A DNA stretch of 64,000 nt from contig OW051473.1 of NCBI GenBank assembly GCA_932521025.1, positions 6,882,001 through 6,946,000 of the forward strand, read 5' to 3'. The notes beneath the pieces are model-generated. The model worked only from the letters and a program-made list of their open reading frames with translations, made no database searches and was not told the origin of the DNA. The stretch comes from Oscheius onirici (Eukaryota > Nematoda > Chromadorea > Rhabditida > Rhabditidae). Below, piece after piece: positions 21,121-38,443 of this stretch (the stretch's first letter is position 1; each line of letters opens with the position of its first letter). The translations under genes were made by a program, and so were the position numbers.

Positions 21121-21812
21121 ATTCTAGTCGTCTATTTAGTATCCGCGCAGGAGTTTTCAAACTTCTCCATATACCTTTCTGCAGGACTGTTGACGTCTCT
21201 CCTGTATTATCGGTCTGATAGACAGCAACGAGGTTTCAAACAACGGCTCCCTGTATCATTTGATTAAAAAGTTTTGTAAAAACTTGAAAAACCAGAACTA
21301 CATGATCTCTTTATTAAAACTTTATTGTGAAACTTTGTTTGGGGGCAAAAATAGGGAAGAAAAGAAGAAACAGTTGGTAAAGCAATAAGAGGAGACGACT
21401 AGAATGAAAGAGGAACCCGCGCAGCTCGGCCGCGATATGTACAACGCCTACGCTACGCTACGTTCGAAAAGATTAGTACAAAGGAGGAGAAAAAGTTGAA
21501 GGACTCAATCAGCATCAATTCATATCCCTGTATTTTCAAGAACAGTAAAAGAAGAAGGTTAACTGAGACTGTGAGACGAAACATATGAATTGATCACGCA
21601 CAACGAAGGAAGTTGAATCGGTGCAGTAAGCTCTGGCAAAAAAAGTCTGTTGCAATATACGGGGTGCATGAAGAGTCACTAGAAACTGAAAAACAACAAA
21701 AAAATTGTGACAACCGGGATCAGGAAGAGTATAAATAGGGTATTATCCTGATATGAGCCAAAAACGACCCCAAATAGAAGGAAAAGACGGGAGAAATTAT
21801 GAAAGAAGACTG
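21121..21812. other. Convergent 3' region between chemoreceptor (+) and GRK (-)
   Basis: No gene. A TTTATT near 21310 reads AATAAA on the minus strand and is a plausible poly(A) signal for the GRK transcript, giving a 3' UTR of about 500 bp. Confidence 0.5.
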
Positions 21813-27401
<5,589 letters not shown>

Positions 27402-28164
27402 TCCGGGCCGGACAGTGCGACGAACAGGTCATACGGGACTGGACATGCCGCGCCAGCCCTTCAGCACACCATCTTTTTCTCTACTATTTCTCCCAATCGA
27501 TATCCGCGGCCGCTGCCCGCACCCACCCATGGCAGGCGGCCCTAGCCCCCACAATTAATGCATTAGTCTGACCCTGCATACAATATTCTTAAAAAATTTA
27601 GATACAAGTCTATTTGAACGACTCGTCCCCAGCTTTACCATCTTTTGGCAGTTGTTTGTTTTTTCACTCTGGCTTTTGGCGCCAATGTTACGCTCTCACC
27701 CATTGTTTTCCTCTTCTGAAGCCTACGATTTTCTTGCTCCAACTACTTTTTGGTGTCATCTTTTTGTATTAATTTCCAATACGCCGGTTTGCTAGTTCGA
27801 TGCTCAACAGCAATTAGAAACCGTGAATAGAAGCCGCTTGAAAGAGAGTCTCCCCACTTAGAGGCTCGGCCTTTCCCCTGCACTATTGTCCCAACGCACT
27901 CATTGGCGCCCAAATGTGTCTTGTTCTTCGCGTCCAAGTCCCAACTTTTTACCCGTCTTAAGCGAGTTTCCCCAGTCGCTTTGATGTGACAACGGCTATG
28001 AATGAGAGAGTAGGTGGTGGCAATTATTCGCACACTCCCAAAATGAACCTTACCAGTTGTGACACACTCAAAACTAGTTCTCTTTCTCGGCTTACCCATA
28101 TAAAAACGTTCTCGATAAGCACTTCCTGTTCTTTCCAATCCATTTTGCACTCGTCCCGGACACG
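27402..28164. promoter_or_regulatory. Divergent promoter region between GRK (-) and Ecdysoneless homologue (+)
   Basis: About 760 bp between two divergent start codons. It contains TTTTGGCGCCAATG at 27674-27687 and the inverted, nearly identical element at 27901-27916 (CATTTGGGCGCCAATG read on the minus strand). Both match the E2F-type core TTTSGCGC joined to a CCAAT. A 135-codon minus-strand open frame (27743-28150) spans the same DNA but has no recognisable protein features. Confidence 0.5.
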
Positions 28165-30144
28165 ATGATGTTCAAGTTCCTCTCTCAACTGTAACTCTCT
28201 TTCTTTTAATTTTATTAATTAACACAATTTCAGGGTAGGAGGAATGGAGCCATTATTAGAGTATTTCTTGTATAGAGGACCAGATACAACTAATGAACAG
28301 ATTACAAAGGCCATAGTAGAAGCTACCAAGGATTATATCTTTGACGAGAATTCTATTGTTCTCATTTCAAAGGGTAAGCGTACTTTTTGAGTAATGTATA
28401 CATTTTTATTCTGTATTCAGGGTACAGTGGTATTCCGTTGAAAGGAAAGAGCTCCCTTAATGGTAGGCGTGACGATCTGTGGAAGATTGTGGACGTACTT
28501 TTCCAATTAAGCCAACATTTTGACGGATTAGTCTTTACGTGGGCTCTTTCCCTTTTCTTTTGTAATGCTACTATTTACAGAATAGCCACCAATGATCCCA
28601 AGGAAAATCTCTTTTACCGTGAATGCGAGAGAAACGAAGTTCTCCCTAAATGGGTTCAGTCAGCGGAAGATTTCAACAAAAGAGTACAAATACATCTAGT
28701 TAATTGTAGCTTTCTGTTTAGATCTATGGCTACGGAGGCATTCTCCATCTCATTTCACCTCAGGTCAAATCGAAGCATCCGAATGTACTCGACATTGATA
28801 TCATCAGAAAGTTTTCTCGAGAAACTCGGAACATCATCATGACTGAAGCTGTGAAACAGGTATACTTAGGGACGGAGACCTTTTAATGCGTTTTTGCAGA
28901 GGATCAACGTAACTGCTTCGAAGGAGTTTGGTCTGAAAAGAACGAGTGTGAATCTACCGTCGGAACTAGCATATATTGCTAAACAGAGGCCGGATTTACT
29001 TAGTGTTGCTATCAGAGAACACATGAAGAGCTCTGCAGATCACTCGGTAAGTTCAATTTTTGACAAATAATAGTCACATTTTTAGAAGGCGGAAAAACAG
29101 CTGGAAATATCTGACTGTGTAATGGTCTACGTTATTCTCAACTCTCGCGACTTCAAGGCTGTAATGGCCGTGGCGGACATTGACGCACCTTCGGACATTG
29201 TTTCTCATCGAATCGGTTGCGCACTCATTGAATTCGACCAAAAGTACTCTTCCTGCCAGAATGGGGCCATCGAAGAAGCTGATGAGGTCTTCCGCAATGT
29301 GGTTAGTTCAGTCATTTTTTCTGTCAGCTCTGTTTATAGCAAATCATAACAATCTATTTTCAGGAAGACGCGTTTGAACGTGAACGAATGTCCTCTCTTC
29401 TGGCTGCCATTCGCGGTAAGCCCCAAAGTCTCGCCCATCGATATCAGATGACCAAATCTTTGGTGACGAGCAGACATCACGCCGAATGTAGAAAGCTGTA
29501 CAATGGTAAGATTTTTCTCTTTCTGGTAGAACTCATTTTTTAGACGGAATGACGTCATCGTCCGAAGCTCATGATACCGCTTGTTCCGGAGATGATGAGG
29601 AAGATGCGAGCAACTCAAGTCTGCGAAAACAGGTAATAAACTTATTTGCTGGTTTTGAACACGCTTTTAGGCCTACAAAAAGAGACGAGGTGATCTCGGA
29701 CAGAAGAGAGAACTCGCTTCGATCAGACCCAAGGCCATTCCGTGAGTACTCAATATATACTTTTCAGTTCGAGTTTTTTTCAGTCGCATCATAACTGACA
29801 ACGAACTTCCCACCCCTACCACTTCCGGTCAGCTTCGCAACTTTGAGAGAGCTGTCAACGGCGATGACATTTACAAAGAATCCTCGGATGAACAGTCTCT
29901 CGGCGAGGAAGAGGCTTCTCTCGATCTATTCTCGTCCAAGCCGAAGAAAAGGTCTGCGGAAGCCCGAATTCCCACACCTCGAATGGTAAAAAACCTATAA
30001 CTAGTGCCTAAAGTCATCTTTCAGCTGTCTGACCATGGAACAGCGACTGACGATGACGGCGGTTTTGACGTCAGTGACCTACTCAATTCAGCTCCCCCTC
30101 TTGCAGCCAAGCTGGACGACTTTGAAGATTTCGACGACATTTAG
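28165..30144 (+). CDS. Ecdysoneless (ECD/SGT1) homologue
   Basis: Conserved eukaryotic ECD-family protein; in other animals it binds the PRPF8/R2TP machinery and acts in splicing and cell survival. Landmarks in order: EPLLEYFLYRGPD (compare the human N-terminal EYCLFLIPD), RRDDLWKIVDVLFQLSQHFD ([20 protein letters not shown]), YRECERNEVLPKWVQSAEDF (LIEAADFLPKWLDPENST), IYGYGGILHLIS, then EAVKQRINVTASKEFGLKR and LPSELAYIAKQRPDLLSVAI, matching the family's LPAGIVAVLKQRPRLVAAGV. The C-terminal half is acidic and Ser-rich and ends KLDDFEDFDDI, stop TAG 30142-30144. At least nine exons. The start at 28165 is chosen because the exon joins in frame across 28191-28233; a second ATG at about 28244 follows a TTTCAG and could be the real start after trans-splicing. 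The exact exon borders around 28540-28830 are not settled. Confidence 0.82.
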
Positions 30145-30591
30145 TTTTGATGCTTAAGGCACCTTTGCTCCCACCTGTTCTCAGTTTACGATTTGCTTTC
30201 AAACACAACGACTCTCGCTTAAAAAATATAGCTTTTAGCTACGATTTTCTTGTTGCTCCTTAGGAAACTGTTAAAATTGTTCTCTTTGGCCATGTCTTTC
30301 AGCGCCTGCTCTCACTCCACTACTCAATAATTTCATTACTTACGCATCTGATTCCTGCTCCCCAAAATCTCTCTCGTGCTTTGTATATGTGCAATTACTC
30401 ACAACTCCGGTGTGTTTGTATCCAGCCGTCATAAGTTTTTGTCATGACAAGTTAGCCCCCATACACCTACTGGTAAAACACATTCTACACAATAAAAATG
30501 TTCCTTCATTATGCAAGTTTGACACATATGACTACTAGTACCCGATAGAGTAGAGACGATCGACGCTCGTCCAGTATATGGGATCTGGCTG
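30145..30591. other. Convergent intergenic region
   Basis: About 450 bp between the tail-to-tail ECD (+) and NELL-like (-) genes. An ACAATAAAAATG near 30490 gives a plus-strand AATAAA, a plausible ECD poly(A) signal. Confidence 0.45.
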
Positions 30592-32673
30592 CTAAATCCG
30601 GATTAAATTCAGACATGTACGTTGATCGACACGTGGATGTCCAGGTAAGCAATCACATCGGAAGCTCCCCTTCGTGTTCACACATGTCGATCCGGAGCAT
30701 CCGCCAAGCTAAAAATGACTTTGATATTTGAGCGTCCAAAATAAAATATGACGCTTTTGACACCCCCGCTCGTTTGCCTTGATCGACAAAGTATGAAAAA
30801 GACGACGTTCCTCTGTTGCCATTTGTTTTCTAAGCTTTGCCGACCCAGTCCACTCGATCATTTGAAGGTGGTTCTTTTGCGAGACTCTTCCGTCTTTCCG
30901 CAACACCTTGGGAGAATGGGCTGCCAAAAGAGGATCGGAAGATCACGCCTACCTGTTCCTGAACACTCCACGAGAAGCTACATTCATCGATGTCGTAGCA
31001 GTACGTGCCATTTCCGAAGAAGCCCTACAAAACGAGAAGGAAATTGAAGGCTCAAATGAATAGGAAACCTCTTTACAGCGACACTTGGCGCCCACTTTGG
31101 ACGAGGTGCAGGTTGCGTCCTCGTGGCAAGGGTGAACACTGCAGTAGTCGAAGTTCACACAAGAGGGACAGCATTGTTCTTCTTCTTTCTTTTGCTGATT
31201 TTTAGGACACGGAAGTATAGGACACATATGCTCGTGGCTGCAATAGGCTAATTATCTTTTTCCTTTGTATGTTCCTACTTCAATTTGCAATGAACAGAGC
31301 CGTCTGTGCACTCACAACGGACACATGTCTCCGGCCAAAAAACAGACCCGTGATGGTGGAAAATTTCATTGAATTCACACTGAAAAGGTTCTGATTTTAA
31401 TTTCCGGCGAAAAAGCCACCTCTTTTCCACACCGGGTTGGGCAACATCCGTTTGCTTCCTGCAAAGGGAATGTACAGTTTTCAAGAGGGGCACAGCCGAG
31501 TTGTTCATTCTAAACTGCATATTTGATCAGGAGGGCTTCTTGTTACCTTGCAACTGTGGTTACCCTGATTTTTGTCGATACCAGTTAGCGGTATCGGGTG
31601 CTGAAAATGAGAATATTCAAGTGTCTTGTGGGAATTCGTTCAATTAATCATTGGATGCCAGAGAGGTAATGAATTCCACATGGTCCCCTACGCATGTCGT
31701 AAAGATTCTCTTGGAAAGTAAAGTCTCAATTACCGACGAGGCTTACTTTGTTCTCTATTCGTTCCTTATTAGTCGGCGATTCCTGATGCTTCAAGACGCT
31801 GCAGAATTGAGGAAGAGGATTGCCAGAAGACACTTGGATATTCTCATAGAAGTGAGGAAGTGAGCCAAGACTGATTTGAGGAGTGTGCATCCTAAATTAT
31901 CTTAGGTATTGTACTATAAAAGTTGTAACCTGAAGTCAATGTCACTAATTTGTTCCTGCATGATAGTATGGCATTTGGAGGTAGCAACAATGAGGCTCTC
32001 TCCGACAGTCAAAATAATGTGAAATGGGTAGTCCGTTTCCGGAATTTGTGCCGTAAACAGGCTGACATCGCCGTCGGTGAGTGGGAAAACGACTTTGAGC
32101 TAAACGTACGAGCTTGTTTTGTAGCTTAAAATATTACCACATCGTGTCGGGCTACTTCAACAGAAAACACAGGGTCCTGGTACTTTTCATCGTCTCCCTG
32201 AATGATGACTCCCGTCGCATTTGCACTGTCCACGGTCCATCTGACAAAAGCGTTGCGATACTTGAAATTGTTCCAAATTGCATCTCTCTAAAACAATCTG
32301 GTCAACTCATTTAGTGTAGTCGTCTGTTGCTCGGTTTTATTCGTCTCGTCGGACCCACAAAATGCCAAATTCGTCCGCTCGTAACCAATTTTTGGTTATA
32401 TAAAGTGTACCAAGTGCAGTGCACTGTTTTGCCGGATGTGACGGAGCGTAAATCAGCCGGAGAGATTTGCCACAAAGCCTTTCTCGCGGGCTAGCCAACA
32501 AAATAAAAGGGATTATAGTAATGCGATGATTTTCAATCGGTTGAGCCTTTCTCGTAAAAATAACGCACTTGTAGCTTTGTTTTGACTTTCGATTATCTCA
32601 CCTCACTTGTTGATATGCTCCGAGCATGCCCAACGGGGATCAAAGCCGCCACGAGGAAGACAAGTAGCGACAT
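30592..32673 (-). CDS. Secreted NELL-like protein with VWC and EGF domains
   Basis: Predicted extracellular protein. Signal peptide MSLLVFLVAALIPVGHA starts at 32673. A middle part near 31920-32320 (AQIPETDYPFHIILTVGESL; YRNAFVRWTVDSANATGVII) looks like a laminin-G/thrombospondin-N-type fold, as in NELL proteins, but its exon joins are unresolved. Then cysteine-rich modules: CCPTRCGKE, CEFNEIFHHHGSVFWPETCV, CECTDGSVHC and CPILPCPKNQ..EQCCPSC (von Willebrand C type), an EGF (YCSVHPCHEDATC...CRCKEGFFGNGTYC) leading into DIDEC, and a final calcium-binding EGF (GGCSGSTCVNTKGSFRCDC). Stop TAG at 30592-30594. The VWC-VWC-EGF-cbEGF order is that of NELL1/2, though this protein ends after two EGFs. 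Likely a secreted signalling modulator. Confidence 0.7.
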
Positions 32674-34485
32674 GTGAAGGCTAAACAGCCCGTCCCTAAG
32701 GGCTATTTATTGTGTATCAAGTTTCCGGGAGCTGAAAAACTAATCAACTGCGAAATAGGCAAAGAAATAAAGATCATACAGACTGGGAAACAGAAAAGGA
32801 CAATAGACAAAGTCATAACGAGGAAAAACGGAGACTGGCTGAAGTCTTTCCGCAGAGCTCATCCTGTTTTTGGGCCGAGATTATGCATTCGGACCACCGT
32901 GTGATGACTGATGCTGCGCGCTTTTGAGCCAATTAACTAAATGAGGGAGAAATTAACAAATACAATGGCACTAGGGATTAAGCCAATCCGCTCTTTTTTT
33001 CATGGCCAAGAGTACTGCCCACCCAGCAACTTCTCACAAACCTATCCACAAACCAGATTAGGCCTACGTAGTCAGTCGGAAATCGTGACATTTTATGCAT
33101 GTTTATGGTTAACCGTGCTTGTTTTTAGATTCTGGAGTAAGAGAACGTAGCCAGGGGAACTCAAAAGGGCGGAGCATTGGGCTCTTCGAAACATAAGACG
33201 TAAATCTTTTTGAACGCCTCCCGCTAAAGTGAAAACAATTCTCGGCAATGTCAATAGTCGTAGATCGGAGAACAATTGAATTGAGTAAGTAAGTTCAGGA
33301 AGTTGTTTTTCTTGACGAGAGAAAAGGCGGGAATTGAGAGTGTCACACTGTGCATTCAGGAAACATTTCCGAGCTTGTTAGATGATGAAGCAGGAAGCTA
33401 GCAATTTTGTGAAAAACACAGTTATATCAAATTGAAGGTTTTCCAGCTGATTTACACAGCTTATTCAACTCGCTTGAGGTATAGATGGCTACCTCACCTC
33501 AGTTATCTATTAATGGTGTGGACCTATTAATGGTACCTTTATAACAACTGGCTATTATCAAGAGAGTGCCGGGACTTAGAGAGATTAATCTTAAGAACGG
33601 TCGTCTGCTTGTGAGTGGTAACAAGAAATGAGGGAATGGAGGCGGAAGAAAAGAACAATACTTTCATTGACATAGACGATTCATTGAAGCGAAAGTTCTG
33701 CATCTGACAGGCTAACGGAATGAACACGAGACAACAGATAATAGGCCATGTTTGAGAGCTTTTTGCTAGTCTCGCTGAACGCGAAATAAGTACGTGTAAG
33801 TTGCGACAATCTCGAGCAATTAAAGGCTTTGAAGTAGACGAAAAATGCACGAGTGTTCCAAAAATTTGAATAGGCAAAAGTTTTGGGAATTTTATTGCAC
33901 GAGTGTGAGTTACCTCATTCCGAAGATGATTGCATTTGCTCTCATGGGCTTTCGAGGTAGTTTCGCTAGTAGTACAAGCGTCGATTTATAAACAAGCGTT
34001 TGCAGGAGTACTATTAGTATTATCTGCAGGATGCTGTGTTCAACCTGACTACTTGCATGGATCCATTTTCTCTTTTCTAGAGGCTTAGAATCTGCAGGAT
34101 GTTCAAGAAACAACGGGTGAAGAGACAAATGACGTTACAGCAAAGGTAGCATGGCTAAACCAGTTATCTATGGCTTTTCAATTATTTCTGTGCAGCTTAC
34201 TCCTCTTACGTGTGAGTAAGCTTTAAAATTCATATGTGACACTATTGGGGTTGGGTACAGAAGACTTCTAAAAACAGGTCCAATATCTGCCGAACAGCAA
34301 ATTGTCGCATTTGTCAATCGCTTCTCCTAGCTCCTAATTTCAAGGGCACCGTAAAAACAAAAAAACACTTCTAAAATTTTTGTTTTTGATCCAAATGCCC
34401 CAAAATGTGGCTGGAAGCGGGCAGTATAAGACCCAACTTCTCCACAAAATTTCAGTCAATTTGCATTTTCTATGGAGGAGCTAGG

Positions 34486-34537
34486 TCGATTTTACACTTT
34501 TTGGGGTCCGGCTTCGCAGCACTATCGGACCCAAAAC
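34486..34537. repeat. Imperfect hairpin with GGGTCCG / CGGACCC arms
   Basis: Left arm ACTTTTTGGGGTCCG and right arm CGGACCCAAAACTTTTT bracket a short loop. It lies immediately left of the larger C/G palindrome, so the two fold-backs are adjacent. Confidence 0.65.
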
Positions 34538-34543
34538 TTTTTT

Positions 34544-34593
34544 TTATCCCCCCCCCCCCCCCCCCGGCCATTCAGCGCGGGGGGGGGGGATAA
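34544..34593. repeat. C-tract/G-tract palindrome (15-bp stem)
   Basis: TTAT followed by 18 C (34548-34565), a short spacer GGCCATTCAGCGC, then 11 G (34579-34589) and ATAA. The arms TTAT-C11 and G11-ATAA are perfect inverted complements, giving a 15-bp stem with the remaining C residues and the spacer as loop. The C-run length may be an assembly approximation. Confidence 0.8.
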
Positions 34594-34825
34594 CGCAACC
34601 TGCCCCTTTTTTTCACTTGGCCAACAACACCATGTAGGGGGTATCATGGAATTTTTGGGTCAAAATATTTTATTCTCCCAATAGCATTGTACGGAGTTTT
34701 AGCCCGTGCAGAATTCACAAGTAACATTAAAAAGACAAAAGTGGCGACGGGGCCAAACTGGCCCGGACTAGACATGCAGCTGCACTGCGATTTCTCAACT
34801 TACCCCCATGACCTTACCCAAAGGT

Positions 34826-34848
34826 AGTGGGCGCGCTTCGCGCGCGAG
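34826..34848. repeat. GC-rich mini-hairpin
   Basis: GTGGGCGCGCTTCGCGCGC contains GCGCG-CTT-CGCGC, a perfect small stem-loop, in otherwise AT-rich surroundings. Confidence 0.6.
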
Positions 34849-35649
34849 CGTATCACTTTTCACTTTGCCCAAACTGAGGCTACAGACACACGGAGACGGT
34901 AGAACTTTATAAGAATGGATTTGTTCTATCCAAAAGATAATATGTATCATCCCAATCAAACTTGTTTCCTTCGAGCAGCTGAATTATTTTAAGATAAAGG
35001 TCGTATGAATTTCAAATTACCTACAGCGTTTGTGACCAACTGCAGTGCCTGACCCATTGCTTGTCAAGGGCTAGTCGTTGAGCCCTCAGTCACAAAATCT
35101 TCTTGTGCTTGCTGATGGGAGGGCAAACGGTCAAAAGTTTGCAGCTTTGCTTCACATTTTTTAGTAGGATGATAGTCATCTGAAAACTAGTCTTGGTGCA
35201 AATCTACATCAGCATGCAAACGTTCAGCGTTCATTCTAAGTACCGGCCATTATCTGAACAATAGCTACAAGCGAGAACGGAAAACTAAGAGGTTTGTGAC
35301 GCTATTTTCACACTACATATATGACGTGCTGAATACCATAGTGTCTTCACGAAACCTCTCAAAGCTTTTCAGCTCTACAATCGGAAAAAGGAGGGATTTA
35401 GCTATGTATTTAAATTAGTTTGGTGTATAAAATAACTAATAGTGTTATCCTCAGATCAGTGAAAAGAGTCGAATATTGCCACCCGATTGTTCCTTTCGCA
35501 GGATCGGATATGAGTATGGAAATGAGACTGTCTTACAGTTTTGAGCTAACTAATATCTGCCACAAAAAGGATCATCACTTCGACAGAGATTTTCAGAAGA
35601 CGCATAAATTTCAATATATCTTTTCTTATTTATTAGATTATTAAAGTTG

Positions 35650-36582
35650 TTATGGTGGCAATTTTTTACAGATCCATCGGCCAGCCACTAAACTTGCACA
35701 CGCAGACTGATACCATTCTCCTTGCGGAACAAAAATTGGTGGTACAGGAGCAGGTAGAGGTGTTGCTACAAGTTGAGTACATCCGGTGATAGCCATCAAT
35801 GAGCAAAGCGGCATGATCGGAATTCCAAGCGGTGAGAGCCACGGAGGAGTAAAGTCTTGCTAAAAAACCGGTTAGTCGAAAAAACAAATCATCTACCGGT
35901 GTTCCATCATTCCATTGGAATGTAATTGAAGCTGGGCAGGTGCCAGGAATGGGAATTAGATTGTCTCCAACTTGTTCAAGCCCGATCCAAGGCTGAAGAG
36001 CCAACCCCAGGGTTTGCACTATGATATTAGTTGTCAATGCGGAGAGTCCTAAAACATGTATATAAACCCACAATTATCCGTAATAACTACCGAATAAAAA
36101 TGCGTTTTCTCCAGCGGAATGAATCGAAGCGAGGTTTCCACCTACAGATATTTTGATGGGTCTGGATGAAACTGTTCTTACCGTCAGCTGCACAATTAGC
36201 CTGAGCTTGTGGTTGAGTTTTCAACAGGCTCGTCAGTGCTAAAGTAATAGGCCCAGCAACTTTCACAGCATAACAATAGCCTGTAGGAGCATAGAACTCG
36301 TAGGCTTGTCCGTCAGCCCCCTGAATTCTGACTGTTCTAAAATCCTAGCTGTCCATACCGGAGCACAAGGATTTGTCGTAGTAGTGGTTGTAGTAGTTGT
36401 AGAAGTTGTTGTCGTTGGGCTGAGAGTGGTAGTTACAGTTCCCGAGCCTATACCAGGGAGGCCTTCGGCTGGAATTTTCAAGATTAAAAATAAAATATCG
36501 AATTACGTGAGCTGGTAGCTATGCATCCAAAAGCTACAGTAACAACCAGGTCAAGGACAGCAAGATAGCAGGCAATTAACAT
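35650..36582 (-). CDS. C-type-lectin-like secreted protein (paralogue A)
   Basis: Predicted secreted CTLD protein. Start 36582 (MLIACYLAVLDLVVTVAFGC), then a second exon with a Thr-rich mucin-like linker (TTTTSTTTTTTTTTNPCAP), then the lectin-like domain: YEFYAPTGYCYAVKVAGP, QAQANCAADGGNLASIHS, ENAFLF, LALQPWIGLEQ, FQWNDGTP, GEWYQSACASLVAGRWICK, stop TAA 35650-35652. Six exons separated by introns of about 37-45 bp. The CTLD skeleton (C-x-DGG-x-LASIHS-x-x-EN...WIGL...WNDGTP...C...C...WICK) is clear. The EPN/QPD sugar-specificity motif is absent, so calcium-dependent sugar binding is doubtful. Tandem paralogue of 37544-38443, same strand. Similar nematode clec genes act in gut and immunity; the role here is inferred. 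Confidence 0.85.
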
Positions 36583-37543
36583 TAGACAATGGGGTTAAAT
36601 GGCAAGATCCGATTCTTTAAGCAGGATATTTTCCTGTTCCCGCGGCTTCACCGCGGCTTTCCATCTTGGTTAAAAACTTGGTCGCAGGAAAAAATGGATC
36701 CTTGAAAGTAGTCAGGTTGGACACAACCCAGCTGCCGTAGAAGATTTAATCTCTCGTATCCTACTCCCTTTCCCAATTTTGTACATACAAGGTTTGCAAA
36801 GCCCTTCCAGGGCTAAAGTGAGAGATTCCTTGTCTTCTCTATCACTTCACTCTGTCACAGAGCCTCAGCCCTATTGTGCCTTCCCTTCTCCCCTTGTCAC
36901 TACGTTCCAGTCACTCCCTCCAAAGAAACTATCAAAGTCATATGAACCCTTCGCGCACTTGCTTTACCTGTCGCGACATGGTAAAACTAATGTGCACAAA
37001 ACTCCCTCCTTATCCTCAATTAGAGTTTCAGACACACACACAAACACACACAGACTTGGGGACAATTTAAAATAGATGTTTTTTCCAGCTTTTTTTACAC
37101 TTACAGTTTCTAGCTCTTCAGTCTTATGAAGAAATAGTAAAGTTTTGGGAGTGCACAAATGAATGAAAATCGATTCCTGCTGATTTGTCCCCGATCTCAG
37201 GAATGTTTAGCCTACTGGATTTCAAAGATACGGCGCGTCTCAAATTGGTTCAATGACCATATTTCGGTTTGATTTAAGCTCGTCTCACTATGTTTTTGTG
37301 AGCACAGTCTGTGTTTAAAAAAAGTGGAAAAATTTACACAGAAAAGTTAGCCTGTTTTCCTTTAATCTACATAAGTAAATTGTTGCGCAAGTTCAGGCCA
37401 GATACTCCGCGTAATTAATTCTTTAAAAAACCAAATCTTTTTCTTAAGATTCTGTTGACTGACATACACAAAAACGTAAAGCTTTATTATTATCTTATTA
37501 TTACTATGATACATATCCGTAGTTCAAAATGTCGTTTCCTATT
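36583..37543. other. Intergenic region between the two CTLD paralogues
   Basis: No gene seen. It contains TTCCCGCG at 36637-36644, 55 bp upstream of the paralogue A start, and near 37025-37065 a CACACACACAAACACACACA microsatellite. The open frame 36779-37075 (+) is low-complexity Ser-rich and not convincing. Confidence 0.5.
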
Positions 37544-38443
37544 TTAAAGAGGTTTCTTGCAAATCCATCGACCAGCAATTAAAGATGCACACGGAGACTG
37601 ATACCATTCTCCTTGCGGAACAAAAGCAGGAGGAATAGGGAGTGGAAGAGGTGTTGCTATGAGTTGAGTGCATCCGCTGAGTAGTGTTGTGGTACATAGA
37701 GGCATGACGGGGACTCCGAAAGGCATGAGCCACGGAGGAGCAAAGTCTTGCTGTAAACAAGTATATTTGTCGTCTAGTAAAGAGGTATTAGTGAGCAAAA
37801 CCAGTAGTGAAACGGTTGTCAAAGAAAATTTCTCAAAATATATTGGACTTACTGGAGTTCCATCTGCCCAGGCAAACGTGGCCGAACAAGTCCCAGGAAT
37901 GGGAATAAGTGGCCCGTTGGTGATTTGCTGTTCACCAATCCAAGGTTGGAGTGCTAGTCCCAGAACTTGTATAAACAGATTTCCAGTAACCTGGGAGAGT
38001 CCTGCAAAAAAGGATTGTTGTGCAAAACAAATAGATACCGAACAAAAATTGATTTTCCGCCGTACTGTGGATCGAGGCCAAGTCACCACCTTAAGTATAT
38101 TTTATGAGTCTCTTTCTGTTGAAATTACCATCGGCCTGACAGTTTGCTCTAGCTTGTGGTTGAGTTTTCAACAGACCCAACAGACCACCGTCAAGAGGCC
38201 CAGCAGCTTTAACGGAATAACAGAAGCCTGTTGTAGCGAAATACTCATATACTGAACCGTCTACACCAGGAGGGCAGATTCTAGTAGTTGTGGTTGTTAG
38301 TGTTGTCGTTGTCGTTGTCAGTCCTTCAGCTAAAAATCTGTCGTTTCCTGTTTCAATATCAAATTACGTGAACTGGTAGCTATACAGGCATAAGTTAAGC
38401 CTGCAATCAGATCAAGAATGAAAGCGAGACGAGCAAGGGACAT
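37544..38443 (-). CDS. C-type-lectin-like secreted protein (paralogue B)
   Basis: Tandem duplicate of the gene at 35650-36582 with the same six-exon layout. Start 38443: MSLARLAFILDLIAGLTYAC, then a shared IATSSPEG junction, a shorter Thr tract (TTTTTTLTTTTTRICPPG), then YEYFATTGFCYSVKAAGP, QARANCQADGGDLASIHS, LALQPWIGEQQ, FAWADGTP, GEWYQSPCASLIAGRWICK and a C-terminal KPL, stop TAA 37544-37546. Here the WND of paralogue A is WAD, weakening calcium binding further. Identity with A is highest in the CTLD and lowest in signal peptide and linker, as expected for a recent duplication under selection on the domain. Confidence 0.85.

Larger units (their letters stand above)
32674..35649. other. Gene-poor, repeat-rich stretch
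   Basis: Nearly 3 kb without a supported gene. Minus-strand frames at 33539-33877 and 33910-34128 contain hydrophobic runs (WPIICCLVFIPLAC; ILQIILIVLLQTLVY) and might be scraps of a receptor gene, but I cannot assemble one. From about 34230 to 34860 the sequence is full of fold-back repeats (listed separately). Confidence 0.45.

Noticed and set aside
27743-28150. A 135-codon minus-strand open frame in the GRK/ECD intergenic region
   Set aside because: No domain, signal or splice partners, and it lies in the divergent promoter with regulatory-looking motifs. Treated as chance.
36300-36470. A Val-rich plus-strand frame (VVVVVVVVEVVVV)
   Set aside because: It is the reverse reading of the Thr-rich linker exon of the lectin-like gene.
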